64,000 nt of DNA from Bacteroidota bacterium (GTDB lineage Bacteria; Bacteroidota; Bacteroidia; Chitinophagales; Chitinophagaceae). A program made the position numbers and the translations under genes. Shown piece after piece: positions 1-10,044 of the stretch (the stretch's first letter is position 1; every line of letters begins with the position of its first letter). Where the stretch lies: positions 62,001 through 126,000 of the forward strand of contig CANFOM010000005.1 of the NCBI GenBank assembly GCA_947448725.1. Reading direction: 5' to 3'. Below the pieces are notes generated by a model, which saw nothing but the letters and a program-made list of their open reading frames with translations, did no database searches and was not told the DNA's origin.

Positions 1-753
1 CAACTTAATAATCATGGTGGCGATTTTCCTTATACATTTATAGGAATCGCACCGGGTACAACTAAAGAACAAATTAAAGAATGCTTGGTTAATTTTTCAA
101 AAGGCGATAATAAAATTACCAACTACTCACAAGCCTATAAACTAGAACCAGGTACTGGATGGGATGTGCCTCCTGGATTATTGCACGCACCCGGAAGTAT
201 GTGTACCTATGAACCACAAAAAGCATCTGATGTTTTTGCGATGTATCAGTCATTAGTGAATGAAGCAATTATTCCTGATGAATTGTTATGGAACGGAACA
301 CCTAAAGAAAGCATTGGTGATTATGATGCTTTAGTAGATGTATTGGATTGGGAATTAAATGTAGATCCTAATACTATGGAAAATCGTTTTATGGCACCCA
401 AGCCTGTTCACGATGTAAATAAAATGAAAGCAGAAGGCTATGTAGAAAATTGGATTTGTTATAAGTCACATGATTTTAGTGCAAAAGAGATTACTATTTT
501 TCCGGGACAAACAGTGACCATCAAGGACAGCGCTGCCTATGGTATTATTGTAATGCAGGGTCATGGCAAGATGGGCGTTTGGGATATTGAAACACCTGCA
601 TTGATAAGATATGGCCAATTAACCAATGATGAATTTTTTATCAGTGAAACTGCTGCAAAAGAAGGTGTAAAAATAATCAATCACTCAACGACCGACCCTA
701 TCGTTATCTTAAAACACTTCGGCCCTCGTAATCCAGATCTTGTTGTAAAATAA
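1..753 (+). CDS. Cupin-like protein, 5' truncated
   Basis: The reading frame is open from base 1, so the true start lies outside the window; TTG at 85 and ATG at 81 are not convincing starts (the ATG frame stops at once). The visible 251 residues have small-barrel cupin character: a first segment with a GTGWDVPPGLLHAPG stretch and a second half with PGQTVTIKDSAAYGIIVMQG, which suggests a bicupin such as a sugar-phosphate isomerase-like protein. It lies 40 nt before the cytochrome gene in a same-strand run of sugar-metabolism genes, so a role in sugar isomerisation or binding is plausible but inferred. No catalytic assignment is possible from this fragment. Confidence 0.6.
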   Translation, partial: QLNNHGGDFPYTFIGIAPGTTKEQIKECLVNFSKGDNKITNYSQAYKLEPGTGWDVPPGLLHAPGSMCTYEPQKASDVFAMYQSLVNEAIIPDELLWNGTPKESIGDYDALVDVLDWELNVDPNTMENRFMAPKPVHDVNKMKAEGYVENWICYKSHDFSAKEITIFPGQTVTIKDSAAYGIIVMQGHGKMGVWDIETPALIRYGQLTNDEFFISETAAKEGVKIINHSTTDPIVILKHFGPRNPDLVVK

Positions 754-793
754 AAAATATTTTTTTAATCTTCTTATCAACCAACCGAATAAA

Positions 794-3700
794 ATGAATA
801 CAATTAAAAGTTTAAACTTAAAACAAATGGTATTCGCTACCATCGGTTTTGTAGGGTTAGCCTTATTAGCGTTTACGCCTGCGGCCCCAACTAGTCTTAA
901 AATAAGTAAAGGAGCGCATATTATTTTAGTGGGTAATAATTTAGGTTCTCGAATGATGAACTTTGGATATTTTGAAACAGAATTACAGCTTCGATATCCC
1001 GATAATCAATTATATATCCGAAATATGTGTGATGGTGGAAACACACCAGGATTTAGACCCCACTCGGGTCGTCCCACTCCTTGGGCTTTTCCAGGGGCTG
1101 AAAAATTTCAAACCGAATTGGCTAATAATCCAGAGACAGAAGGTTTTTTAGATTATCCAGATGCTTGGATTTCTACACACAAAGCAGATATTATTATAGC
1201 TATGTTTGGTTATGACGAATCTTTTCAAGGAGCGGCTGGTGTAGAAAATTATAAAGCAGAATTAGATGCTTTTATAAAACATACTTTGAAACAAAAATAC
1301 AATGGAGCGACAAGACCACAATTAGCGATTGTATCCCCTATTGCATTTGAAGATCTTTCATCAAAATTTGATCTACCCAATGGTAAAACAGAAAATAAAA
1401 ATCTTAAATTGTATGAAGAGGCTATGAAACAAGTGGCCATGAAAAATGGTGTACTTTTTATTGACGCATTCACACCCACCAAAACTTGGTTGGAAAATCC
1501 AGCTACCGATTTAACCATAGATGGTTCTCAATTAAATGATGCAGGCTATAAAAAATTCTCACCCTTTTTAGTGGACGCCGTTTTTGGAAAATCACCCGCA
1601 GTGGCCGAGTCCAATCGCGCTATAGTTTTAGAAGCAGTACTTGAAAAAAATTGGCTATGGCACAATGATTTTAAAGCGCCCAATGGGGTGCACGTCTTTG
1701 GACGTCGATACGATCCATTTGGCCCAGCTAATTATCCGGCCGAATTAAAAAAGATAAGAGAGATGACGCTGATTCGTGATACGGCAATTTGGATGGCAGC
1801 TAAAGGAAAAAAAATGGATCTAGCAGCAGCAGATGCAAAAACATCCAGCTTACCTGCGGTTCAATCTAATTTTAAACCTACAGGAAAAGTGGAAGAGGCT
1901 AAGTATTTATATGGTCAAGAGGCGCTTGATAAATTTACCATGGCACCTGGCTATAAAATAAATCTTTTTGCCTCTGAAAAAGAATTCCCTGATTTGGCCA
2001 AACCGGTTCAAATTTCTTTTGATAACAAAGGAAGATTATGGGTAGCCGTGATGCCCACCTATCCGCATTGGAGACCAGGTGATCCAAAACCTAATGACAA
2101 ATTAATTATTTTAGAAGATACCAATGGAGATGGTGTTGCAGACAAACAAACTACGTTTGCAGATCATATTCAACTTCCACTAGGTTTTGAATTAGCGCCA
2201 GAAGGGGTTTATGTTTCGCAAGGAACGAATCTAATTATTTTAAAAGATACCAATGGAGATGATAAAGCAGATACCAAGGAAATACTTTTAAGTGGATTTG
2301 ATGATCACGATACACATCATGCACATCATGCTTATACCACCGATCCATCTGGTGCTATTTATATGGGCCAGGGTGTTTTTTTAGTAAATGATATTGAAAC
2401 TTCTTACGGTCCTGTTCGTGGAACCAACGGAGGCTTTTTTAGATATGATCCAAAAAATAAAAAACTAGATCGTATTGCACAACTTTCTATTCCAAACCCA
2501 TGGGGCATTGCATTTGATGAATGGGGGCAAGTGTTTTATGCAGAAACCTCTGGACCAGATGTAACCTGGATGATGCCGGGTACTATTAAATCAAGATATG
2601 GCGAAGCCAATCCAAAGCCAGCCAATATTATTGAAGAAAGTCAAAAAGTTAGACCCACTTCCGGAATTGAATTTATTTCAAGTAGACATTTTCCTGACAA
2701 TGTACAAGGTGATATGTTGATTAATAATACCATTGGTTTTTTAGGAACCAAACAACATCAAATGTTGGAGGATGGAACTGGGTACAAAAGTAAATTTAGA
2801 CAAGATATCATGATCTCCTCTGATTTTAATTTCCGTCCTGTTGATTTAGAATTTGCACCCGACGGCTCTTTGTATATTGCAGATTGGCACAATGTTTTAA
2901 TTGGTCATATGCAACACAATGCACGTGATCCATTAAGAGATCATGAACATGGTCGTATTTATCGAATCACTTATCCTTCACGCCCACTGGTTGTTCCAGC
3001 AAAAGTGGCTGGCGCAACAGTAGAAGAATTATTAGCCAATCTTACTTTACCAGAATATAGAACCAGGTATAGAACACGTCGTGAATTGCGTGCGCATCCA
3101 GCAAGTGAAGTGTTGCCAAAATTAAAAACTTGGATGGCACAATTAGATAAATCAGCCCCTAATTATGAAAAGCTACTGATGGAAGCTTTATGGATTAGTT
3201 GGGGACAAAATAAAATTGATCAACCGCTATTACACCAATTATTAAATGCAAAAGATTATAGAGTAAGAGCAGCTGCGGTAGAAGTGGTTCGTTTTAATGA
3301 AAAACAATTACCGGATCAAGCTAATTTATTAATGAATGCAGCCAAAGATGATAATAGCCGTGTTAGATTGGAAGCCATTGTTGCTGCATCTTGGTTATCT
3401 AAAGAAAAAGGCCTGCCTATTGAAAAGGAAGCTGCTAAAAAACCATTAGATAGCTGGATGATAAAAGCACAAGAAGCCGCCGTTGCTCATTTAGAGGGAC
3501 ATAATGTAGTCCTGCCTAAACCAATAGTAGAAAAAGCAAAAGCCGGTGATATGAATACGGAGGTAATGAAAACAGGTAAACAAATTTATTTAAGAGATGG
3601 ATTTTGCACCACTTGTCATCAACCCAATGGAAAAGGCTTATCGGCATCTGGCTTTCCTCCATTGAGTGAATCTAATTGGGTAGTAGGCAGCGAAGAGCGT

Positions 3701-3967
3701 CTTATTAAAATTGTTTTAAGAGGAATCTATGGTCCTATTGTAGTCAATGGAAAAAAATATCCTGGTCAAGTACCCATGACCCCTTTTAGCGGTATGTTGA
3801 ATGATAAAGAGGTGGCGGCAGTACTTACTTATGTGCGCAACTCTTTTGGAAACAAAGCGCCTGCTGTTGAAGAAAGTACAGTAAAAAAAGTACGTGCGGC
3901 CATTAAACTAAAAGAAGGTTTTTATTCACCTGATGAATTATTATTGCAATACCCGATGGAAAAATAA
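794..3967 (+). CDS. Secreted PVC-type c-cytochrome with N-terminal SGNH-like domain
   Basis: This 1057-residue protein starts with a hydrophobic signal segment (about residues 12-30). An SGNH/GDSL-hydrolase-like domain follows (about 38-265). Next comes a PVC-type membrane-bound dehydrogenase-like beta-propeller (about 375-735), with NGDGVADKQT and DDHDTHHAHH stretches, then alpha-helical HEAT-like repeats (about 750-900) and a C-terminal cytochrome c domain with a CTTCH haem site at 938-942. Such proteins are thought to be periplasmic or surface electron-transfer sugar dehydrogenase-like proteins, often encoded beside Gfo/Idh/MocA and DUF1080 genes, as here. The SGNH part looks degenerate: GNNLG (47-51) replaces GDSL and DGSQ (243-246) replaces the DxxH block. 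The substrate is unknown. Architecture is clear; function is inferred from context. Confidence 0.85.
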   Translation: MNTIKSLNLKQMVFATIGFVGLALLAFTPAAPTSLKISKGAHIILVGNNLGSRMMNFGYFETELQLRYPDNQLYIRNMCDGGNTPGFRPHSGRPTPWAFPGAEKFQTELANNPETEGFLDYPDAWISTHKADIIIAMFGYDESFQGAAGVENYKAELDAFIKHTLKQKYNGATRPQLAIVSPIAFEDLSSKFDLPNGKTENKNLKLYEEAMKQVAMKNGVLFIDAFTPTKTWLENPATDLTIDGSQLNDAGYKKFSPFLVDAVFGKSPAVAESNRAIVLEAVLEKNWLWHNDFKAPNGVHVFGRRYDPFGPANYPAELKKIREMTLIRDTAIWMAAKGKKMDLAAADAKTSSLPAVQSNFKPTGKVEEAKYLYGQEALDKFTMAPGYKINLFASEKEFPDLAKPVQISFDNKGRLWVAVMPTYPHWRPGDPKPNDKLIILEDTNGDGVADKQTTFADHIQLPLGFELAPEGVYVSQGTNLIILKDTNGDDKADTKEILLSGFDDHDTHHAHHAYTTDPSGAIYMGQGVFLVNDIETSYGPVRGTNGGFFRYDPKNKKLDRIAQLSIPNPWGIAFDEWGQVFYAETSGPDVTWMMPGTIKSRYGEANPKPANIIEESQKVRPTSGIEFISSRHFPDNVQGDMLINNTIGFLGTKQHQMLEDGTGYKSKFRQDIMISSDFNFRPVDLEFAPDGSLYIADWHNVLIGHMQHNARDPLRDHEHGRIYRITYPSRPLVVPAKVAGATVEELLANLTLPEYRTRYRTRRELRAHPASEVLPKLKTWMAQLDKSAPNYEKLLMEALWISWGQNKIDQPLLHQLLNAKDYRVRAAAVEVVRFNEKQLPDQANLLMNAAKDDNSRVRLEAIVAASWLSKEKGLPIEKEAAKKPLDSWMIKAQEAAVAHLEGHNVVLPKPIVEKAKAGDMNTEVMKTGKQIYLRDGFCTTCHQPNGKGLSASGFPPLSESNWVVGSEERLIKIVLRGIYGPIVVNGKKYPGQVPMTPFSGMLNDKEVAAVLTYVRNSFGNKAPAVEESTVKKVRAAIKLKEGFYSPDELLLQYPMEK

Positions 3968-4023
3968 ATATTAATATTCCTTATCGTGGCATTGCTGCAT
4001 CTACTATAAAATAAAAAAAGTAC

Positions 4024-4872
4024 ATGAATAAAATAGGTTTTAATACGCTGGTATGGTCGGCGGTGGTTTCGGATGATTTATTTCCCATTATTGATGAGTT
4101 AAAAAAAATCGGATATGATGGAGTAGAGTGTTTTATTGGCGCACCTGATGAAAAAGCGTATCAACGTTTTGGCGCCCATGCCACCAATATAGGATTAGAA
4201 ACCACAAGTGTTTTTGTAGTTGATAAAGAACAAAATCCGGTGGATCCCTCTTCGCAAGTACGCCAACGTGCGTTAGATAGAATTAAGTGGGGGATTGATC
4301 GTGCGCATGCTATGCATTCTACCATTTTATGCGGACCCTTTCATTCTGCACATGGTGTGTTTACAAAAAAACCACCACAGGAAACAGAGTATGCGCATTG
4401 TGCTGAATTACTTCATGCGGCTGGTGAACACGCAGCACAAGCGGGAATTACTTTAACCTTAGAAGCGCTCAATCGTTTTGAATGTTATTTATGTAATACT
4501 ATGGATCAATTAAAAAAATTAGTAAGGATGGCCAATCATCCAAATGTGAAAGCTATGTATGACACGCATCATTCTAACATTGAAGAGAAAAAAAATGGCC
4601 AAGCCATTAAAAACATAGCGCCCTATTTAGGACATGTACACATTAGCGAAAACGATCGCGGCACTCCTGGTGACGGTCATGTTCAATGGAGTGAAACTTT
4701 TTCTGCGCTTAAAGAAATTAATTATAAGGGATGGCTAACCATTGAAGCTTTTTCGCGCAATGATCCTGATTTTGCAAATAGTATTAATGTGTGGAGAGAA
4801 TATTCCTTACCCTGGGAAATTGCCACCAATGGATTGGCCTTTATTAAAAAACAATTAAATGAAACCATATGA
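4024..4872 (+). CDS. TIM-barrel sugar isomerase/epimerase-like protein
   Basis: A 282-residue protein of the xylose-isomerase-like TIM-barrel (AP endonuclease 2) superfamily, similar to hydroxypyruvate isomerase / D-tagatose 3-epimerase types. Typical strand-end motifs are visible: [10 protein letters not shown] near residue 35, [15 protein letters not shown] near 145 with a metal-binding Glu, [11 protein letters not shown] near 180, [17 protein letters not shown] near 205 and LTIEAFSR near 240. These acidic and His residues form the usual divalent-metal site. It has no signal peptide, so it is cytoplasmic. Its last codons overlap the next gene (ATGA-type), indicating translational coupling. 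Family certain, substrate unknown; the cluster suggests a keto-sugar intermediate. Confidence 0.88.
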   Translation: MNKIGFNTLVWSAVVSDDLFPIIDELKKIGYDGVECFIGAPDEKAYQRFGAHATNIGLETTSVFVVDKEQNPVDPSSQVRQRALDRIKWGIDRAHAMHSTILCGPFHSAHGVFTKKPPQETEYAHCAELLHAAGEHAAQAGITLTLEALNRFECYLCNTMDQLKKLVRMANHPNVKAMYDTHHSNIEEKKNGQAIKNIAPYLGHVHISENDRGTPGDGHVQWSETFSALKEINYKGWLTIEAFSRNDPDFANSINVWREYSLPWEIATNGLAFIKKQLNETI

Positions 4873-5903
4873 AAAACAATTATCCAAAATTACACAACGC
4901 AACATGGCCGGGTATTGTAGGAAAGGGCCCGGACTCAGAACCACCTATTGAGCTTGATACCTTATTAGAGCTTACTGTTAACGCCGAAGTGGATGGCGTA
5001 AAATTTGATGGCATTGATATTGGACTTTTTGAGCCTCATTTTAATATTGATGAATCTGATGATGGCATTAAAAAATTAGCCGAAAAAGTAACCAAATTAA
5101 ATTTAAATATTGGAAGTCTAGTTGCCCCTATTTGGGGAGGGCCTGCTATGGGATCCAAAGAAGATCGTGCGGTATTTGTAGATATGGTTAAAAGAGCTTG
5201 TCGCTTTGGACAAAAACTAAAAGAGTATGGTGTACGTCCTAGTGGAATTATTAGAATTGATTCGGCGAGTAAGCCGGAGGCTTGGAGTGCAGACCCAATC
5301 AACAATACAAAATTAATTGCTGAAACTTTTAGAGAAGCATGTGATGTAGCCGCCGATTATGGTGAAAAATTAGCTGCCGAAGGAGAAATTTGTTGGGGTG
5401 GGATGCATAGCTGGTCTGCTATGATAGATACCCTAGAAGCAGTGAACCGTCCAAATATTGGTTTTCAAGCAGATATGGCCCACACACTTTTATATTTATT
5501 AGGTTACAATAGTCCGCAGGATCGTATTTTACCAGAAAATTTTGACTGGAGCGATCAAGCAACATTAGATGCGGGATTAAAAAAATTAACCCAAGCATTA
5601 CGTCCATGGACACTCGATTTTCATGTAGCTCAAAACGATGGTACGGTGCATGGAACAGGAGCGCATGATAAAACAGGACGTCATTGTCAAGCTTTGGATC
5701 CGAATGGAAAATTAGACATTGCTAAACATGCTGGCTTTTGGTTGCGCAATGAGGATGGAGCTTTAACAAAAGCATTTAAACATATTTGTTGGGATGGTTG
5801 TATGTTCCCCAATGAAGTGATGACCAAGCAACAAACATGGAATGATATTTTAGCTTCTATGATCAAAGTGCGTGATCAACATGGTTGGTATGAAGCGGAA
5901 TAA
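4869..5903 (+). CDS. Second TIM-barrel sugar isomerase-like protein
   Basis: A 344-residue xylose-isomerase-like TIM-barrel protein whose ATG overlaps the end of the preceding paralogous gene by 4 nt. Visible features include [13 protein letters not shown] near residue 50, a Glu in [15 protein letters not shown] near 170, [11 protein letters not shown] near 202 and [21 protein letters not shown] near 250, matching metal-ligand positions of the superfamily. It is longer than its neighbour and not a recent duplicate. Tight coupling to it implies they act on one pathway, perhaps successive isomerisation or hydration/lyase steps on keto-sugars. In gut Bacteroides, such TIM-barrel proteins with DUF1080 and Gfo/Idh/MocA enzymes act on 3-keto-glycosides; transfer of that role here is inference. 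Confidence 0.85.
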   Translation: MKNNYPKLHNATWPGIVGKGPDSEPPIELDTLLELTVNAEVDGVKFDGIDIGLFEPHFNIDESDDGIKKLAEKVTKLNLNIGSLVAPIWGGPAMGSKEDRAVFVDMVKRACRFGQKLKEYGVRPSGIIRIDSASKPEAWSADPINNTKLIAETFREACDVAADYGEKLAAEGEICWGGMHSWSAMIDTLEAVNRPNIGFQADMAHTLLYLLGYNSPQDRILPENFDWSDQATLDAGLKKLTQALRPWTLDFHVAQNDGTVHGTGAHDKTGRHCQALDPNGKLDIAKHAGFWLRNEDGALTKAFKHICWDGCMFPNEVMTKQQTWNDILASMIKVRDQHGWYEAE

Positions 5904-5935
5904 AAAATATACACTAAATATTAATTTGTAAAAAT

Positions 5936-7087
5936 ATGTCAACAAAAAAAATACTTAACATTGGTTTAATAGGTGGTGGCTTTATGGGTCGTACCCATTC
6001 TAATGGTTATAGACGCGTTCCAAACTTTTTCCCCGAGCTGGCTTATACGCCGGTATTAAAAGCAGTTTGTTTTAGAAATGAAACAAAAGCCAAAGCTTTT
6101 GCCGAACAATGGGGTTATGAAAGTTTTGAAACAGATTGGAAAAAATTAATAGCACGTGCTGATATTGATGCAATAGATATTTGTACACCTAATGATACGC
6201 ATGCCGAAATTGCAATAGCTGCAGCCGCCGCAGGAAAAATGATTCTTTGTGAAAAGCCCCTAGCGCGAGACCTAGCAGAATCGCAAGGCATGGTAGATGC
6301 CATTGAAAAAGCTGGTGTAAAAAATACAGTATGGTATAATTATCGTCGTTTGCCTGCAGTGACTTTAGCAAAAGAAATTATTGATTCTGGAAAATTGGGA
6401 AAAATATTTCATTACCGCGCTAATTTTTTACAAGACTGGACCATCAATGAAAATTTACCTCAAGGTGGAGAAGGATTATGGCGTATGGATGCGGCAGTAG
6501 CCGGATCGGGCGTGCTGGGAGATTTACTATCTCATTGTATTGATACGGCGATGTGGTTAAACGGCGGTATCAAAGATGTTTCTGCTATGACAGAAACTTT
6601 TGTGAAAGAACGTATGCATCAATTAACAGGAAAAGTGGAGGCTGTAAAAATTGATGACGCTTGTTCTTTTTTATGTCATTTTAATAATGGTTCATTGGGT
6701 TTGTTTGAATCTACAAGATATGCACGTGGCCACAAAGCTTTGTATACTTTTGAAATTAATGGTGCCAATGCCTCTATTCGCTGGGATTTACATGATTTAA
6801 ATAAACTAGAGTTTTATGATAATGCAGATGAGTCAAAATTAAAAGGATGGAGAACCATTCATATTACCGATGGGGATCATCCTTACATGGATAAGTGGTG
6901 GGTACCTGGATTGAGTATTGGCTATGAACATTCTTTTGTACATCAAGTGGCAGATTTTTTAAAGAGCATTGAAACAGGAACGCCATGTTCTCCTACTTTT
7001 AAAGAAGCATTAGATACACAAAAAGTTTGTCAAGCAGTGGCTGAATCAGCTGCTTCACGCAGTTGGAAAGATTGTGGGGTGTTATAA
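5936..7087 (+). CDS. Gfo/Idh/MocA family oxidoreductase
   Basis: A 383-residue NAD(P)-dependent sugar dehydrogenase of the glucose-fructose oxidoreductase / inositol dehydrogenase family. The Rossmann glycine motif is [16 protein letters not shown] (residues about 9-24), and CEKPLARDL near 104 is the conserved EKP motif whose Lys contributes to catalysis. Further on are GDLLSHCID near 200 and the C-terminal dimerisation/substrate domain. No signal peptide or Tat motif is seen, so it is cytoplasmic. It lies 32 nt after the TIM-barrel pair and 36 nt before the DUF1080 gene. In comparable clusters this family oxidises the C3 hydroxyl of a glucoside or reduces the keto-sugar; which direction applies here cannot be read from sequence. 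Confidence 0.9.
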   Translation: MSTKKILNIGLIGGGFMGRTHSNGYRRVPNFFPELAYTPVLKAVCFRNETKAKAFAEQWGYESFETDWKKLIARADIDAIDICTPNDTHAEIAIAAAAAGKMILCEKPLARDLAESQGMVDAIEKAGVKNTVWYNYRRLPAVTLAKEIIDSGKLGKIFHYRANFLQDWTINENLPQGGEGLWRMDAAVAGSGVLGDLLSHCIDTAMWLNGGIKDVSAMTETFVKERMHQLTGKVEAVKIDDACSFLCHFNNGSLGLFESTRYARGHKALYTFEINGANASIRWDLHDLNKLEFYDNADESKLKGWRTIHITDGDHPYMDKWWVPGLSIGYEHSFVHQVADFLKSIETGTPCSPTFKEALDTQKVCQAVAESAASRSWKDCGVL

Positions 7088-7123
7088 ATAAATATTTGTA
7101 GATAAAAATTAATTAAAAATTGT

Positions 7124-7828
7124 ATGAATCAAAAATTGTATTTCCGTTTTGCTCTTGCTTTAATTATTCTAAGTAATGTATTAACAGCACAGGCGCAAAA
7201 AACAGCCCAGTTTATTAAAATATTTGATGGTAAGTCTATGAAGGGTTGGGATGCGGATACCACTTTTTGGAAAGTGAAGGACAATAGTTTTGTAGGAGAA
7301 GTAACAGCGAAAACGCCTATTAAAACAAATACTTTTTTAATTTGGAGAGGGGGCCTTCCTGCTAATTTTGAATTTAAAGCAAAATATAAAATTAGTCCCG
7401 AAGGAAATAGTGGCGTTAATTATAGAAGCGAAGAATTACCAGATATTAAATATGCATTAAAAGGTTATCAAGCAGATATAGATGGTGGTAATGTTTATAC
7501 TGGACAAAATTATGAAGAACGTGGTCGAGGATTTTTAGCCAAGCGTGGCGAAATAGCTTTATTAAAAACTGATAAGGAACCAACCATAACAGGATCCGTG
7601 GGCAATTCAGATTCCTTAAAAAAAAATATCAAAGTAGGCGATTGGAATGAAATACATATAATTGTGAATAATAATCGCATGAAGCATTATATTAATGGTG
7701 TATTAATGAGCGATGTTACGGATGAGGATCTTGTTAAGCGTAAAATGAATGGCCTATTAGGTTTACAAGTACATGTAATGCCCACCATGAAAGTGGAATA
7801 CCGCGACCTCTATATTAAGCTGCTCTAA
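7124..7828 (+). CDS. Secreted DUF1080 (3-keto-disaccharide hydrolase family) protein
   Basis: A 234-residue protein with a signal peptide (hydrophobic residues about 6-22, ending AQAQ) followed by one DUF1080 concanavalin-like beta-sandwich. Typical features are IFDGKSMKGWD near residue 33, NSGVNYRSEE near 93 and a KVEYRDLYIKLL C-terminus. The Pfam family is named 3-keto-disaccharide hydrolase and is known to cleave glycosides whose sugar carries a 3-keto group. As the only exported enzyme besides the cytochrome, it would act in the periplasm or at the surface. It is the last gene of the run; recA begins 220 nt later behind its own promoter region. Family assignment is strong, substrate unknown. 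Confidence 0.88.
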   Translation: MNQKLYFRFALALIILSNVLTAQAQKTAQFIKIFDGKSMKGWDADTTFWKVKDNSFVGEVTAKTPIKTNTFLIWRGGLPANFEFKAKYKISPEGNSGVNYRSEELPDIKYALKGYQADIDGGNVYTGQNYEERGRGFLAKRGEIALLKTDKEPTITGSVGNSDSLKKNIKVGDWNEIHIIVNNNRMKHYINGVLMSDVTDEDLVKRKMNGLLGLQVHVMPTMKVEYRDLYIKLL

Positions 7829-7983
7829 GGGCCAATAAAGCGTACATCTTTGTCACCTTTATCAAAAAAAGGGAATTGCTAAGTTTTTTTGAATAGAGGG
7901 CATATTTCTAAGTAATTGAAAATCAATCTTATAATAGAAGATTTGGAAAAAACTAAGCTAATTAGTAAAAAAATACTAAATAT

Positions 7984-8016
7984 TTTAGTTTATTAACAAT
8001 TTATCCCTATCTTCAC
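7984..8016 (+). promoter_or_regulatory. Candidate recA promoter with overlapping small palindrome
   Basis: TATCTTCA at 8009-8016 differs from the TAnnTTTG -7 consensus at the last two bases. The expected -33 position falls in the palindrome ACTAAA-TAT-TTTAGT (7975-7989). A start of transcription near 8020 would give a leader of about 30 nt before the recA ATG at 8050. The palindrome in the -33 zone could be an operator. The rest of 7829-8049 is AT-rich and holds nothing else I recognise. Confidence 0.35.
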
Positions 8017-8049
8017 ATAAATATTAAAGAAAACATAAAACGACTAACC

Positions 8050-9066
8050 ATGAGTAACCCAAACGTAGAAAAATTAAAAGCATTAAAATTAACCATTGAC
8101 AAAATTGACAAAGACTATGGTAAAGGAAGTGTGATGATGATGAATGAAAGAAGTCAAGAACCTCAAGAAGTAATATCAACAGGATCCATTGGATTAGATA
8201 CCGCTCTTGGAATTGGCGGGTTACCCAAAGGTAGAATTGTAGAAATATATGGACCAGAGTCTTCTGGTAAAACAACGGTAGCCATTCATGTTATTGCAGA
8301 AGCACAAAAGAAAGGTGGCATGTGTGCAATCATAGATGCAGAACATGCATTTGATAGTGCCTATGCAAAAAAATTAGGAGTGGATGTAGATAATTTATTA
8401 GTATCTCAACCAGATTATGGTGAACAAGCATTAGAAATTGCAGATAGATTAATATTATCAGGAGCAATAGATGTATTGGTGATAGATTCAGTAGCAGCAT
8501 TGGTTCCAAAGAGCGAACTAGAAGGTGAAATGGGAGATAGTAAAATGGGATTACATGCAAGATTAATGAGTCAAGCCTTAAGAAAATTAACGGCTACTAT
8601 TAATAAAACAAATACCATTTGTATTTTCATTAATCAATTAAGAGAAAAAATTGGAATAGTATTTGGTAATCCAGAAACTACTACAGGAGGAAACGCCTTA
8701 AAGTTTTATGCTTCAGTAAGATTAGATATTAGAAGAATGGCACAAATTAAAGATGGTGATGAAGCAATAGGAAACAGGGTTAAAGTAAAAGTGGTAAAAA
8801 ACAAAGTAGCACCACCTTTTAGAGCAGCAGAATTTGAAATTATTTTTGGAGAAGGGATAAGTAAAATTGGAGAAATAATAGATATGGGCGTGGAATTAGA
8901 GATTATACAAAAAAGCGGAAGCTGGTTTAGCTATGATAGCAACAAGCTAGGACAAGGTCGCGACTCTGTTAAAACCATATTACACGATAATCCAGAGATG
9001 GCCAATGAAATCGAAGCAAAAATTAGGGCCAAAATTGCTTTAAAAGCAGAAGAAGCCGCAAAGTAA
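8050..9066 (+). CDS. recA: Recombinase RecA
   Basis: A 338-residue RecA: the ATP-dependent strand-exchange protein for homologous recombination and, where present, the co-protease of the SOS response. The Walker A motif GPESSGKT is at residues 68-75, followed by the IIDAEHAFD segment, the Walker B region [13 protein letters not shown] near 140-150, the L2 loop area [20 protein letters not shown] near 205 and the C-terminal KAEEAAK tail. Length is normal for the family. It is monocistronic: preceded by a 220-nt gap and followed by a strong terminator. The regulator gene recX is not adjacent but lies at 23.3-23.8 kb on the other strand. Confidence 0.98.
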   Translation: MSNPNVEKLKALKLTIDKIDKDYGKGSVMMMNERSQEPQEVISTGSIGLDTALGIGGLPKGRIVEIYGPESSGKTTVAIHVIAEAQKKGGMCAIIDAEHAFDSAYAKKLGVDVDNLLVSQPDYGEQALEIADRLILSGAIDVLVIDSVAALVPKSELEGEMGDSKMGLHARLMSQALRKLTATINKTNTICIFINQLREKIGIVFGNPETTTGGNALKFYASVRLDIRRMAQIKDGDEAIGNRVKVKVVKNKVAPPFRAAEFEIIFGEGISKIGEIIDMGVELEIIQKSGSWFSYDSNKLGQGRDSVKTILHDNPEMANEIEAKIRAKIALKAEEAAK

Positions 9067-9113
9067 TAATTATAGATCAGCGAAATATTTGTTTTTTAGG
9101 GTTAGTTAGTATA

Positions 9114-9142
9114 AACCGCATCATTTATGGTGCGGTTTTTTT
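9114..9142 (+). terminator. Intrinsic terminator of recA
   Basis: AACCGCA (9114-9120) pairs perfectly with TGCGGTT (9131-9137) around a 10-nt loop and is followed by a T tract ending at 9142. It stands 48 nt after the recA stop. Confidence 0.85.
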
Positions 9143-9161
9143 ATATTTATAAAAAAATAAA

Positions 9162-10034
9162 TTGCTTTATTTATTTAAACAAATTCTTCGAGCTGCACTT
9201 TGGATTTTCTGTGCAGAAATTAATATAAAAAATAAGGCATTATTAAATGAAAAAGGTCCGCTGTTAATAATCGCCAATCACCCCAACTCTTTTCTAGATG
9301 CGGTTATAATAGGATCTAGCTACAATCGAAGAATTCATTTTTTAGCCAGAGGAGATGTATTTACAAAAAGGCACCATCGTTTTTTATTGGGATTATTAAA
9401 TATGATTCCTGTATATAGAATAAGAGAAGGAAAAGAGTTCTTACATCTTAATGCTTATGCTTTTGAAAAATCAGTAGCGCTATTAAACAAAGGGGAAGCG
9501 GTATTGATTTTTATAGAGGGTATTTGTGTGAATAAAAATGAATTGCAACCCTTTAAAAAAGGAACAGCAAGAATTGTAGAAGCTGCACAGTCGATGGGCA
9601 TCAAGCCTACCATTCATTTGGCAGGCCTTTATTATAATAATTTTAGAGGAATTGGGAAACGCGTTAACCTTTGTTTAGAAACACTTGTAAATCCTCCCAA
9701 TATCACTTGTTCAAAAGACAGAGTATTTTTTAATAATATTGTTTTTACTGCATTAGAAAAACTAATTATTCCCATTACGCGTCCTCCGGTTTATAATAAA
9801 ACCCTATTTTATTATATTCATCTAAAATATTATAAAACAATACAAAAGAAGGTTAGTAAGGCAACCAAGGGAACCGTCTTTTATGATTCTGTTTTCTTTA
9901 GCGCATTGCTTTTTACCTACCCCCTCTTTTTACTATTAATTTTTTGTGTACTTGTGCTTTTAAAAATACCACAACCAATTATTTTTATTACCTTGTTGTG
10001 TATTCCAATATTTGGAAAACGAACTATAGCATAA
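9162..10034 (+). CDS. PlsC-like acyltransferase with C-terminal membrane segments
   Basis: A 290-residue lysophospholipid/glycerophosphate acyltransferase-like protein. The catalytic block is IIANHPNSFLDAVIIG near residues 36-51; His and Asp are separated by five residues, a spacing I recall from other Bacteroidetes members rather than the classical H-x4-D. FIEGICVNKNELQPFKKGTAR near 122 corresponds to the EGTR-type block. The last 60 residues form two hydrophobic helices, so it is an inner-membrane protein. No ATG precedes the conserved region; TTG at 9162, four codons after an in-frame stop, is the only sensible start. It follows the recA terminator and is 10 nt before mgsA. Confidence 0.78.
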   Translation: MLYLFKQILRAALWIFCAEINIKNKALLNEKGPLLIIANHPNSFLDAVIIGSSYNRRIHFLARGDVFTKRHHRFLLGLLNMIPVYRIREGKEFLHLNAYAFEKSVALLNKGEAVLIFIEGICVNKNELQPFKKGTARIVEAAQSMGIKPTIHLAGLYYNNFRGIGKRVNLCLETLVNPPNITCSKDRVFFNNIVFTALEKLIIPITRPPVYNKTLFYYIHLKYYKTIQKKVSKATKGTVFYDSVFFSALLFTYPLFLLLIFCVLVLLKIPQPIIFITLLCIPIFGKRTIA

Positions 10035-10044
10035 AATAAAAAAA

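Noticed and set aside
1249..1518. Open reading frame of 89 codons on the minus strand inside the cytochrome gene
   Set aside because: It mirrors a strongly conserved coding frame and has no promoter or homology that I can see. Many similar antisense frames occur under every long gene here and were left out.
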